From Flavobacteriaceae bacterium MAR_2009_75 (GTDB taxonomy: Bacteria > Bacteroidota > Bacteroidia > Flavobacteriales > Flavobacteriaceae): DNA of 64,000 nt. Under the pieces are notes generated by a model. That model saw nothing but the letters and a program-made list of their open reading frames with translations. It did not search any database and had not been told where the DNA came from. The stretch covers positions 3,595,501 to 3,659,500 of the forward strand of contig PHTZ01000001.1 in assembly GCA_002813285.1 (NCBI GenBank), written 5' to 3'. How positions within the stretch are numbered: position 1 is the stretch's first letter; the number at the start of each line of letters is the position of its first letter. A program made the translations under genes and the position numbers. Shown here in pieces: positions 55,464-64,000 of the stretch.

Positions 55464-57413
55464 ATGATGAAAAAATTACACATACTGGTTACTTTATTCA
55501 TTTTATCTGGCTTGAGTTGCTATGCCCAAGAAAAACCAGATAGATTGGTAACCAAGGCCAATGAAAAATATGATGAATATTCTTTTAGGCCGGCTATAGA
55601 TATATTTAAGAAAGTTTTGGATAGAGGTTACGCTTCGGCCGATTTATTGAAAAAACTGGGTAACTCCTATTACTTTAATGCAAACTATGAAGAAGCAGCG
55701 AAAACTTATAAGAGACTGGTTAATGAATATTCTGAAGATGTAACGCCTCAGTACTATTTTAGGTACGCACAATCTCTTAAGACTCTTGAAGAGTATGAAG
55801 CTTCAAATGAAGTAATGGCTAAGTTTACCGAGAGTACCTCAGATGATGTTAGGGCATCTACCTATAAAGAAGAAAGAAATTACCTAGAAGAGATTAAACG
55901 TAATTCTGGAAGGTACAATGTAGCCCCTTTTCAGTATAATTCTCCTTATTCTGATTTTGCACCTACCTTTTATAAAGAGGGACTTCTTTTTTCTTCGGAT
56001 AGGGATACCGGAAATTTTGCTCGTTATCGTCATACTTGGAATTCGAAAGACTTTCTAGACCTATATAAGGTAAACTCAGACAGCGTATCAAAAAATCTCG
56101 TAGTCAAGCTCGGAGACCATGTGAATACAAGATTACATGAATCTACTACAGCGGTTAATAAGGCAGGTACAGTTCTGTATTTCACAAGAAACAATTATAA
56201 AGAGGGAAAATATGTTAAAGACGGTGAGGGCATAATACGATTAAAGATTTTTAGGGCAACCATAAATGAAGAGGGCCTGTGGGGTAACATTGAAGAATTG
56301 CCTTTTAATGGTGATAACTATTCCGTTGCCCACCCAGCTTTAAGTGCAGATGAGAACTTTTTATACTTTGCTTCAGATATGCCTGGCACCTTGGGTGAAT
56401 CAGATATATTTCGAGTTTCGATCGAAGAAGATGGTAGTTTCGGAACACCGGAAAATTTAGGAGATGTAATCAATACTGAAGCGAGGGAAACTTTTCCGTT
56501 TGTATCAAGTGAAAGTGTATTATATTTCTCTTCAGATGGGCATCCGGGTTTGGGTGGGCTTGATGTATTCACTACGAAAATTGCTAACGACAAGTTTGAT
56601 GGCACGGTCATGAATGTCGGTGAACCCGTAAACGGTCGTTTAGACGACTTTACTTTTATTTTTGATGAAGAGACTAGAAAAGGTTACTTCGCATCGAACC
56701 GCTCAGAGGGCCAAGGGGCAGATGATATTTATTCTTTCATTGAATCAAAACCTTTAGTACTCGATTGTCAACAAAGGGTGAGTGGTACCGTTAGAGACAA
56801 ACTATCGAATGAGGTATTGGTAGGGGCTACAGTAAAGGTCATCGATGAAAACAATGATGAGATTTTAACTGCTATTACAGATGCAGAGGGCAAGTATGAA
56901 CTATTACTTGACTGTAGTCAGGGTAATTTTGTAAGGGCAATGACAGAGGGGTATATTCCGGCAGAGGAGTATTTGGGCAAATCAGATGGCATCCCTAAGA
57001 CCATCGACTTTTTGTTAGAACGCAACACTGTAAGTGCGGGGTTTGGCGATGATTTGGCAAAATTGTTGCAATTGAGTACGATATACTTTGATTTTGATAA
57101 ATATAATATTAGAAAAGATTCTGAAATTGAAGTTGAGAAGGTGATTGCCGCTATGGAAAAATATCCGAGTTTGAAAATTAAGGTTAACTCTCATACCGAT
57201 AGTAGAGGTAAAGATGCCTACAATCTCTGGCTATCACAAAAAAGAGCAGAATCAACAGTTCAATATATGATATCTAAGGGCATCTCAAAAGAGCGTTTAC
57301 AAAGCGAAGGCTATGGTGAGACAAAATTGCTTAATAACTGCGATAATGGCACAAAATGTGCAGAGGAACAGCATCAATTAAATAGGCGCTCCGAATTTAT
57401 TATTATGGAGTAA
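55464..57413 (+). CDS. OmpA-family protein with TPR, beta-propeller and carboxypeptidase-regulatory-like domains (PorE-like)
   Basis: A 649-residue envelope protein. After a signal peptide (ending SCYAQ; the SGLSC stretch could also be a lipobox) come tetratricopeptide repeats (about 25-130), PD40/WD40-like propeller blades (about 160-420; FAPTFYKEGLLFSSDRD, ENFLYFASDMPG, VLYFSSDGHPG), a carboxypeptidase regulatory-like domain (about 433-515; GTVRDKLSNEVLVGATVKV) and an OmpA-like domain (about 535-649; STIYFDFDKYNIR, SHTDSRGKDAYN, LSQKRAES) that binds peptidoglycan. This order matches PorE of the T9SS. It lies 11 bp after the SprF-like gene and completes a cargo-translocon-anchor set. Confidence 0.9.
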   Translation: MMKKLHILVTLFILSGLSCYAQEKPDRLVTKANEKYDEYSFRPAIDIFKKVLDRGYASADLLKKLGNSYYFNANYEEAAKTYKRLVNEYSEDVTPQYYFRYAQSLKTLEEYEASNEVMAKFTESTSDDVRASTYKEERNYLEEIKRNSGRYNVAPFQYNSPYSDFAPTFYKEGLLFSSDRDTGNFARYRHTWNSKDFLDLYKVNSDSVSKNLVVKLGDHVNTRLHESTTAVNKAGTVLYFTRNNYKEGKYVKDGEGIIRLKIFRATINEEGLWGNIEELPFNGDNYSVAHPALSADENFLYFASDMPGTLGESDIFRVSIEEDGSFGTPENLGDVINTEARETFPFVSSESVLYFSSDGHPGLGGLDVFTTKIANDKFDGTVMNVGEPVNGRLDDFTFIFDEETRKGYFASNRSEGQGADDIYSFIESKPLVLDCQQRVSGTVRDKLSNEVLVGATVKVIDENNDEILTAITDAEGKYELLLDCSQGNFVRAMTEGYIPAEEYLGKSDGIPKTIDFLLERNTVSAGFGDDLAKLLQLSTIYFDFDKYNIRKDSEIEVEKVIAAMEKYPSLKIKVNSHTDSRGKDAYNLWLSQKRAESTVQYMISKGISKERLQSEGYGETKLLNNCDNGTKCAEEQHQLNRRSEFIIME

Positions 57414-57430
57414 TCGTAATTGTATTATTA

Positions 57431-57467
57431 AAAGAGGGCAACGAATTTAATTCGTTGCCTTCTTTTT
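57431..57467 (+). terminator. terminator after OmpA-family gene
   Basis: GGCAACGAAT and ATTCGTTGCC form a 10-bp stem with a TTA loop, extended by A/T pairs, followed by TTCTTTTT. Confidence 0.9.
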
Positions 57468-57572
57468 GGTTTTACCAAAACTGTTCAGCCGTATAGCCTC
57501 GATGAAATGCACATATTTCTTTTCTCCTAGACTTTTTAAAAGTCGTAGACCTTGCCAAAGTGGCCACTTATA

Positions 57573-57633
57573 TATACAATTGGTATGGTTGACAACAAAT
57601 ATTTCAGCTTATTAGCTCTTACAAATACCTTTG
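57573..57633 (+). promoter_or_regulatory. promoter region with shared surface-gene box
   Basis: TATACAATTGG, then ACAACAAATATTT (57592-57604) and CTCTTA (57616-57621) precede the -7 box TACCTTTG (57626-57633). The same box elements occur upstream of the next surface gene (62368-62432) with identical spacing between ACAAC and CTCTTA. A -33 TTG is absent at normal distance, so an activator may be needed. Confidence 0.55.
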
Positions 57634-57679
57634 TTAGGTTAATAGGATAGATGTATCCCAATTGTTACATGCGAGTAAA

Positions 57680-60600
57680 ATGCTAGGTTTTAAGACCAAA
57701 TTCTTATTTATGCTTTCTGTGATGCTGACTTCTTTTCAGCTCTTCGCACAAGAAACCTATTTAGATACTTTTAGCAATACCTCATATGCTAACAATAATG
57801 GGTCACAGAACTTTAGTTCAAATTGGATTGAAACCGGTGATACAAATAATGGTCCTAACAGTCAATATATTAGAATTACTGGCAATAGGTTACAACTATA
57901 CTATTTATACTCAGAAACTATAAGAAGATCAGTTGACTTATCTGGAGCCTCTAATGCAATTTTATCATTTGATTGGGAAGCCGTTAGTCTTGGTAACCCT
58001 AGGGAATTAGCAGTCCAAATTTCAAATAATGGAGGCAGTACTTATACAACTATAGGTACAATTACTGGCAACAATACAGGAACATTTAGCCAAGACATTT
58101 CGGCTTTTATTTCTAATAATACTACAGTTCGATTTCGTAAATCTAATTTTAATTGGCGAGACAATGATGTGGCTTATATTGACAATTTTCAAATTACAGC
58201 GACCTATCCGGCACCAATTCCTGTTATAGAAGTAAATAATATTTCTATAAACGAAGATGTAGGTTCAGCAAATTTTACGGTAACACATACAGGAACAAAT
58301 GCAACTACGGCATTCTCTGTTAATTATGAAATAGTGGACGGCTCTGCGAATGTAGGAAGTGATTATTCTGCTACAACGGGAGTTTTAAATTTTAGTGGAA
58401 TAGCAGGAGACACGGAAACAGTATCGGTTCCTATTTTAAATGATGATATAATTGAAAATCCAGAAGATTTTATAATTCAATTTACCTTAGTAACGGATCC
58501 TTCGGTAGATATTTCTGATACTGGGATTGCAACAATTACCGATGATGATGCTTTAATAATGACTGATGGTCAATCTGTAACAACCTGTAACGATACTTTT
58601 TTTGATCCAGGTGGTCTCTCAAATTATGGTAATAACTTAGATGAGATTTACACCATTTGTCCTGATACGGCAGACACATATCTTAATATTGATTTTACAA
58701 GTTTCGAAGTCGTTTCCGGTGATGTACTATACATCTACGACGGAAATTCTACCGCAGGTACTTTAATAGGACAATATGATAGTTCAAATATTCCATCTAG
58801 TATAAATTCTAATGCTGCAAATGGATGTTTAACATTTAGGTTTGTTTCAAATGGAAGTACAACAGGTGCTGGATGGGAAGCAGAGATCAATTGTTTTCCG
58901 GAAGGGCCAATTATTGTGATTGATGATATATCATTTGATGAAGATGTAGGTAACGCTGTATTTACAGTACGTTCTACACGTGCGGCTCACGGACGAAATA
59001 TTTTTCTACTTGGTTTTGTTGAAGAACCTTTCACAGTAGATTTTCAGACGGTGGACGGTTCTGCTACAAATGGTTCTGATTATACCGCTTCCTCAGGATT
59101 CTTAACTTTTACGGGTGAACTCAATAATATCCAAACAATTTCTGTTCCTATTAATAATGATGGAATACCTGAATTAGCAGAAAACTTTACTATTGAATTC
59201 ACAAATGCCGAAGCTGAATATGCTCAAGTAAATTATAATGATATTGGAACAGGCACTATTAACTCACAAATTCTGGCAAATGACCCGTTGACCTTGTTTC
59301 AAGAATTTGATGGATACTATGATTACTCAACTACCGGAGGTACTTTAAGAACTAGCCCTAATGGTGGCGATCCTTGCGCAATATCTACTTCATCTTCAAA
59401 TAGTTTAGTGTCACCGGTTCCTGCTACAGCAACAGTTGAAAGGGCTTATTTATATTGGTCGCATTCAAGTACAGTACGTGATGCTGATGTTACTTTTGAA
59501 GGTCAAAGTGTATCTGCTAATTTTTTGTATCAAACCTCATTAGGAAATCGAAATTTTTATGGCTATGTAAGTGATGTTACTGCAATAGTACAAGGTACAA
59601 CTGATCTTACTAATAATGTTTTTGATTTTGCTGATTTAGATATTAATAATACTGGTGATTATTGTAATACTAGCACGGTTTTAGGAGGTTGGGCACTTAT
59701 GGTCTTTTATGAGGATCGCTCATTACCCGCAGTTAATATTAATTTATATCAAGGTTTTGATGGGTTAAGTAACGATGGTACTTCATTTACTCTCGATTCT
59801 TTTTATGCCATTTCGGGCACTGGAGCAAAAGCAACGTTTCTTTCTTGGGAAGGAGATCCCGATCTTACCGGCGCTAGCTCTGGTTCAACAAACCCAGAAG
59901 AATTGTCAATTACCAATCAAAGAAATCAAAATTATATACTTTCTGGAGATGGTGGTCAACCAGGTAATAACTCCTACAATTCAACTATTTATGACAATAC
60001 AGTAGGGCCCGTATATAACAACTCCAATACCTATGGGGTAGATTTAGATACGTATGATATTTCGGCTTATATACAACCAGCAGATAGCGAGGTAACCGCT
60101 AATGTAGATGTAGGTCAAGATTTTGTTATTTCATCCGCTGTCGTTCTTAAGGTACCTTCCAATCTAATTGCAGGGCGTGTCTTTGAAGATGTTAATTACC
60201 CTGGTGGTTTGGGTAGAAACCGAACAGTTTCTTCTGGTGTAGGTATTACTGGTGCTGTTGTTGAATTATTTGATGAGTCTGGAAATTTTGTTCAAAGAAA
60301 AAATACGGCAGCTAATGGTAGTTATTCCTTTGGTGGAATGGCTGACGGTGATTATTTTATCAAGGTGGTGAGCTCTACCGTTAGGTCTACCAGAGATAAT
60401 GGGCCAAATTGTTCTTCATGCTATCCAGTACAGACCTATCGTGCCGAAGTTACTACTGATGGCAGTTATAATGATATAGTTAATGAGATTGGCGGAGCAA
60501 ATCCAAGTGCATTTCAAGATGTAGCTCTTGGTGTATTTAACAATGCTCAGAGTATCTCTAGTGTTACCGTTGATGGTAATGGTGTTGTTGATATTGACTT

Positions 60601-62155
60601 TGGTTTTAATTTTAATACCATTGTCAATACCAACGAATTTGGGCAGGGAACATTGGAACAGTTCATTTTAAATAGTAATACTTTAGGTGAAACAGGTCTT
60701 GATATCGAAGCTAATAGCATTTTTGATCCTGCACCGGGCGAAGATGTATCTATTTTTATGATACCTCCATCAGGTGATAGTTTAGGCAGAACGGCTGACG
60801 CAAATTATAATGCTTCAGGCTATTTTGATATTGCGATAGATAATTCTAACACTCTAACTAACATTACCGGTACAAATACGATAATAGACGGTAGAACCCA
60901 AACAGCTTACTCTGGTAATACAAATACTGGAACAGTAGGTGCTGGTGGCTCTTTAGTCGGTATATCGAATACGACCTTACCGAATTATGAAAGACCTGAA
61001 ATTCAAGTTCATCGTAACGGAGGTGATTTAATAGACCTTAATGGCAATAATGTAACTATTAGAAACGTATCAGTTTATGCAAACAACAATGCAGGCGTAA
61101 GGGTATTAGGAGGCACTGCAATAGTATCTAATTCTATTTTAGGAGCAAATGCACTAGGTGCATCCTCTGGAAATATCGATTATGGTGTTGAGGTTACTGG
61201 GGGAAATGCATCCATATCATCGAATTATATTTCGTCAAACACTGACGCCGGTATTTTAATCGATGGAGGAGATGCCAGTACTATTCAACTTAACCATTTG
61301 ACAGCTAACGGAAATACCGCCTGTTCTGATAATATTCTTATTCTTGACGGAAGCAATATAAATATTGAAGAAAATCTAATTGAGAATGCGGGGGCCTCGG
61401 GCATTGAAATAGATAATATAAACGGAGTACAAATTTCAAACAATAATATCTCAAGTTCAGGTCAAAATGGAGGTAATTGTACTGGTGATTATGAAGGCAT
61501 GGGTATCATTGTAAATGGTAGTGATGCGAATATTAACCAAAACCTGATTTTTTCAAACGGAGGTGAAGGTATTGTGGTAACTAATGGAAATACCAACACT
61601 ATCAGTCAAAATTCAATATTTGCGAATGGTACAAACGCACCAAGTTTAGGTATCGACCTAAATCGTGACGGTGTTACTCTAAATGACAATGGAGATGGTG
61701 ATAGTGGCCCAAACGGCTTAAACAATTTCCCTATTATATCCGGAGCCTATATTAGCGGAACCAATTTTATTGTTGAAGGGTGGAGTAGACCTGGCGCTAC
61801 GATTGAAGTATTTCTGACCGATATTAGTGAAGGTACTGCAACGGCAGGTGATAATCAATTTACATTAACTACAGACTACGGTGAAGGACAAGCATATCTT
61901 GGAAGCTTTATCGAGGGTAGTGCAAATGATTCTAACTCACAATCTTCAAGCTACGATGATTTAGATGGCAACACAGATGATACGAATAAGTTTAAATTTA
62001 GCATTCCCCTGCCAAGTGGTGCCGCATTTGGTAAATTTGTAACAGCTACTGCTACTATTGCGAACACCACTTCAGAGTTCTCTCCGCAAAGTGTTATTAA
62101 GGCGTATACGCTTATAACTAATAGGCGTATTACATACAGGGTTAAAAAACAATAA
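57680..62155 (+). CDS. large secreted mosaic protein with Calx-beta, CUB-like, Cna-B-like and beta-helix regions
   Basis: A 1491-residue protein starting MLGFKTKFLFMLS with a signal peptide ending LFAQ; a TTG further upstream is rejected. Regions in order: a jelly-roll-like domain (about 25-175), Calx-beta (about 179-290; NEDVGSANFTV, DGSANVGSDYSATTG), a CUB-like domain (about 295-407; two cysteine pairs, VLYIYDGNSTAG), a second Calx-beta (about 413-527), an unassigned region (about 530-827), a Cna-B/SdrD-like domain (about 827-977) and a right-handed beta-helix-like stretch rich in NNIS and GNxN repeats (about 980-1340). No CHU_C or type A sorting domain is evident; it ends VITNRR-like, ITYRVKKQ. 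Surface or secreted location is likely, by an export route that is unclear. Confidence 0.82.
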   Translation: MLGFKTKFLFMLSVMLTSFQLFAQETYLDTFSNTSYANNNGSQNFSSNWIETGDTNNGPNSQYIRITGNRLQLYYLYSETIRRSVDLSGASNAILSFDWEAVSLGNPRELAVQISNNGGSTYTTIGTITGNNTGTFSQDISAFISNNTTVRFRKSNFNWRDNDVAYIDNFQITATYPAPIPVIEVNNISINEDVGSANFTVTHTGTNATTAFSVNYEIVDGSANVGSDYSATTGVLNFSGIAGDTETVSVPILNDDIIENPEDFIIQFTLVTDPSVDISDTGIATITDDDALIMTDGQSVTTCNDTFFDPGGLSNYGNNLDEIYTICPDTADTYLNIDFTSFEVVSGDVLYIYDGNSTAGTLIGQYDSSNIPSSINSNAANGCLTFRFVSNGSTTGAGWEAEINCFPEGPIIVIDDISFDEDVGNAVFTVRSTRAAHGRNIFLLGFVEEPFTVDFQTVDGSATNGSDYTASSGFLTFTGELNNIQTISVPINNDGIPELAENFTIEFTNAEAEYAQVNYNDIGTGTINSQILANDPLTLFQEFDGYYDYSTTGGTLRTSPNGGDPCAISTSSSNSLVSPVPATATVERAYLYWSHSSTVRDADVTFEGQSVSANFLYQTSLGNRNFYGYVSDVTAIVQGTTDLTNNVFDFADLDINNTGDYCNTSTVLGGWALMVFYEDRSLPAVNINLYQGFDGLSNDGTSFTLDSFYAISGTGAKATFLSWEGDPDLTGASSGSTNPEELSITNQRNQNYILSGDGGQPGNNSYNSTIYDNTVGPVYNNSNTYGVDLDTYDISAYIQPADSEVTANVDVGQDFVISSAVVLKVPSNLIAGRVFEDVNYPGGLGRNRTVSSGVGITGAVVELFDESGNFVQRKNTAANGSYSFGGMADGDYFIKVVSSTVRSTRDNGPNCSSCYPVQTYRAEVTTDGSYNDIVNEIGGANPSAFQDVALGVFNNAQSISSVTVDGNGVVDIDFGFNFNTIVNTNEFGQGTLEQFILNSNTLGETGLDIEANSIFDPAPGEDVSIFMIPPSGDSLGRTADANYNASGYFDIAIDNSNTLTNITGTNTIIDGRTQTAYSGNTNTGTVGAGGSLVGISNTTLPNYERPEIQVHRNGGDLIDLNGNNVTIRNVSVYANNNAGVRVLGGTAIVSNSILGANALGASSGNIDYGVEVTGGNASISSNYISSNTDAGILIDGGDASTIQLNHLTANGNTACSDNILILDGSNINIEENLIENAGASGIEIDNINGVQISNNNISSSGQNGGNCTGDYEGMGIIVNGSDANINQNLIFSNGGEGIVVTNGNTNTISQNSIFANGTNAPSLGIDLNRDGVTLNDNGDGDSGPNGLNNFPIISGAYISGTNFIVEGWSRPGATIEVFLTDISEGTATAGDNQFTLTTDYGEGQAYLGSFIEGSANDSNSQSSSYDDLDGNTDDTNKFKFSIPLPSGAAFGKFVTATATIANTTSEFSPQSVIKAYTLITNRRITYRVKKQ

Positions 62156-62189
62156 ATTTTTGTCGGTAGTCCTATTGACCGAATATGTT

Positions 62190-62216
62190 AAAACTCTTAA
62201 TTTTAAGAAGCGTTTT
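62190..62216 (+). terminator. weak terminator-like hairpin
   Basis: AAAAC-CTTAA and TTAAG-GTTTT arms with small bulges around TT; A/T-rich and weak. Confidence 0.3.
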
Positions 62217-62367
62217 ACGATAACGTTATAGTGAATAATCATTGAATATTTCTTCCGTTAACACAATCCTTTAATCCGATTTTCGACACACTTAATCCTT
62301 TCCAATTAATTGATATACTTGGGCTTATCGATGAATGAATATGTGCCAAACTTCAATATTTAATACC

Positions 62368-62432
62368 TATACATTGCATTTGTTGGGTTATACAACAAAT
62401 ATTTTCAAGCGAGGTCTCTTAGTTTAATTTTG
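62368..62432 (+). promoter_or_regulatory. promoter region with shared surface-gene box and inverted repeat
   Basis: TATACATTG, ATTTGTTG-N7-CAACAAAT (62378-62400, perfect 8-bp arms), ACAACAAATATTT (62392-62404), CTCTTA (62416-62421) and the -7 box TAATTTTG (62425-62432). It mirrors the arrangement at 57573-57633. Confidence 0.55.
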
Positions 62433-62665
62433 TAGAGTGCAATTGTGTCTTCTTCATAATGAGAGATCAGGTGTACCCCAAAGCTTAAATTACTTAACCG
62501 AAAATTTACCTGGTTCTAACCAAACCAAAAATAGCAAGTGCTTTATCACTTCATTAGTTAAATAGACCTAAAGAGGTTTATTCTCCGGATAAGATTTCTG
62601 CTTTAATTTTTTTGAATAGATAATTCATTCAGTGCGCTATTTGAGCACATGATTATACAACCAGT

Positions 62666-64000
62666 ATGAGCAATACTAAATTTATTAGCATAAAGGTTAT
62701 GAAAAAGCTAGTCACTTTTGCCGCTTTGGTATTATACTCCGGAGTAATGATGGCGCAAACCACCGTTACCTTAGAAGACCAATGTAATTGCGAAGTATTA
62801 AGTGGAACCGATGTGACCGCTCCGGGAATGACTACTCCGGCAGGCGCCGATATTGGTGATGTGTATGTAAATACCGATACGGGTACAATTTATTTCTGGG
62901 ATGGTGATTCATGGGAGTTGACTTCTTCTGATGATCAGCAACTTCAAGGCTTTAACTATGATAATACTTCAGGCGAGCTTTCTCTTACTTTAGAAAATGG
63001 AGGGACATCAACGGTCATTCTTCCTATAGAATCCATAACAACATTAACAGGAACCGCAGCGCTTGGAAACGCAATTGGATTATACGAAAACGAAAACGGA
63101 GATGTAGTTACAATTAATGAGACGATAACTTCTATTTCTGACTTGGGAGATGGTAATGTGACGTTTACCAACGAAGAGGGAAATAGCGTTACGGTAGCCA
63201 AATCAGATATTACCGATTTGGGCGGTGGTGTCTATGAGTTCACCAACGGAGACGGAAGCAATGTAACGATCGACACCAACGGAATGTCGATTTCGAACGT
63301 TGTGGCCGGTTCACGTATCGCCACGGTTACCGAGGCCGATGGTTCTACCACTGATATTAACGAAACGGTTACCGATATCACCGGAACTTCCAATAGCGGA
63401 AACGAGATCGGTCTTTACAGAAAGGAAGACGGCAGTACCGTTTCCATTCAAGAGAGTATTGTAAGAATAGAGGATACGGGCGATGGAAACGTTACCTTGG
63501 TCAATGAAGAGGGCAACAGCGTTACAGTGGCCAAGTCCGATATTACCGATTTGGGCGGTGGTGTCTATGAGTTCACCAACGGAGACGGAAGCAATGTAAC
63601 GATCGACACCAACGGAATGTCGATTTCGAACGTTGTGGCCGGTTCACGTATCGCCACGGTTACCGAGGCCGATGGTTCCACCACTGATATTAACGAAACG
63701 GTTACCGATATCACCGGAACCTCCAACAGCGGAAACGAGATCGGTCTGTACAGAAAGGAAGACGGTAGTACCGTTTCCATTCAAGAGAGTATTGTAAGAA
63801 TAGAGGATACGGGCGATGGAAACGTCACCTTGGTCAACGAAGAGGGCAACAGCGTTACGGTGGCCAAGTCCGATATTACCGATTTGGGCGGTGGCGTCTA
63901 TGAGTTCACCAACGGAGACGGAAGCAATGTAACGATCGACACCAACGGGATGTCGATTTCGAACGTTGTGGCCGGTTCACGAATCGCCACGGTTACCGAG
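62666..64000 (+). CDS. repeat-rich secreted surface protein (5' part; runs off the window)
   Basis: An uninterrupted frame from ATG 62666 (or in-frame ATG 62699, MKKLVTFAALVLYSGVMMAQ, which gives the better signal peptide) to the edge. After a short N-terminal region with DQCNCEVLSG and a DIGDVYVNTDTGTIYFWDG collagen-tail-like segment, it enters tandem 111-residue units. Each unit consists of four related pieces of 25-30 residues with GDGSNVTI, EADGSTTDI, EDGSTVSI and EEGNSVTV cores, probably beta-strand pairs. The total length and C-terminus are unknown. It is likely an extended adhesin or fibre-like surface protein; export signal not visible here. Confidence 0.85.
   Translation, partial: MSNTKFISIKVMKKLVTFAALVLYSGVMMAQTTVTLEDQCNCEVLSGTDVTAPGMTTPAGADIGDVYVNTDTGTIYFWDGDSWELTSSDDQQLQGFNYDNTSGELSLTLENGGTSTVILPIESITTLTGTAALGNAIGLYENENGDVVTINETITSISDLGDGNVTFTNEEGNSVTVAKSDITDLGGGVYEFTNGDGSNVTIDTNGMSISNVVAGSRIATVTEADGSTTDINETVTDITGTSNSGNEIGLYRKEDGSTVSIQESIVRIEDTGDGNVTLVNEEGNSVTVAKSDITDLGGGVYEFTNGDGSNVTIDTNGMSISNVVAGSRIATVTEADGSTTDINETVTDITGTSNSGNEIGLYRKEDGSTVSIQESIVRIEDTGDGNVTLVNEEGNSVTVAKSDITDLGGGVYEFTNGDGSNVTIDTNGMSISNVVAGSRIATVTE
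63206..64000 (+). repeat. 333-bp tandem repeat array, near-identical copies
   Basis: Units start at 63206, 63539 and 63872 (GATATTACCGATTTGGGCGG), a period of exactly 333 bp. By eye units 1 and 2 differ at about eight positions, all third-codon and silent, so the 111 encoded residues are identical. The array continues past the right edge. A more diverged copy of the last quarter-unit lies at about 63130-63205. Confidence 0.95.

Larger units (their letters stand above)
62156..62665. other. 510-bp gap between two surface-protein genes
   Basis: Contains a possible terminator (62190-62216), the shared promoter box and an approximately 230-bp leader before the next start. No ORF or RNA gene is convincing. 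The long leader could hold a regulatory structure, but none is clear. Confidence 0.45.

Noticed and set aside
62956-63780. minus-strand frames across the repeat array
   Set aside because: They recur because the plus-strand repeat recurs; codon pattern and signal peptide support the plus strand.
63206-64000. possible CRISPR-like direct repeats
   Set aside because: Repeats are 333 bp without spacers and lie in one open frame; they are protein repeats.

Overview
The window is a chromosomal segment from a member of the Bacteroidota, most likely a marine Flavobacteriaceae. This rests on Bacteroidota-type promoters (TTG or TTTG, about 18-20 bp, TAnnTTTG), the near absence of Shine-Dalgarno sequences, type IX secretion (T9SS) and gliding-type surface proteins, SprF/PorP, SprB-like repeats, and flavobacterial gene neighbourhoods (rsfS-ftsH, coaD-ddl-PASTA-rluD). 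The genus cannot be fixed from what is visible. There are no rRNA genes, insertion sequences, prophage or CRISPR arrays.

Region 1 (1-17.2 kb) is housekeeping and signalling: ftsH (cut by the left edge), rsfS, birA, pyrE sharing its start with a divergent NUDIX gene, an M14 lipoprotein peptidase, a soluble PAS histidine kinase overlapping its response regulator, coaD, ddl, a PASTA protein, an RluD-type pseudouridine synthase, yaaA, a 42-codon ribosomal protein bTHX gene, a uracil-DNA glycosylase-like gene and PEP carboxylase.

Region 2 (17.2-24.7 kb) is a complete minus-strand trp operon, trpE-G-D-C-F-B-A, followed by a DinB-fold gene and a 46-codon ORF. It is preceded by an unannotated classical attenuator: promoter, an 18-residue leader peptide with three consecutive Trp codons, a possible antiterminator pairing and a terminator hairpin. 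Upstream lies a marR-nitroreductase-yceI operon with palindromes over its promoter.

Region 3 (26.7-35.7 kb) holds a rhodanese, DUF2851, PspC-like and K+ channel genes, a sodium:alanine-type carrier fused to periplasmic SprB-like and lipoyl-like domains, a helix-hairpin-helix protein whose first codons contain a terminator-like hairpin, an acyl-CoA dehydrogenase, rpsU with a perfect Shine-Dalgarno, xerC and hpf.

Region 4 (35.7-49.4 kb) is the translation/transcription supercluster: tRNA-Thr(UGU)-Tyr-Gly(UCC)-Thr(GGU)-tuf-tRNA-Trp-secE-nusG-rplKAJL-rpoBC, then a DUF3467 gene and a bidirectional terminator facing prfC.

Region 5 (51.4-64 kb) is a cell-surface locus: a calcium-binding repeat protein with a type B (CHU_C) T9SS signal, a SprF/PorP-like outer-membrane protein, an OmpA/TPR/beta-propeller lipoprotein-like partner, a 1,491-residue Calx-beta/CUB/beta-helix protein, and the start of a protein made of nearly identical 333-bp tandem repeats that runs off the right edge. 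The last two genes share a conserved upstream box just before their predicted -7 elements.
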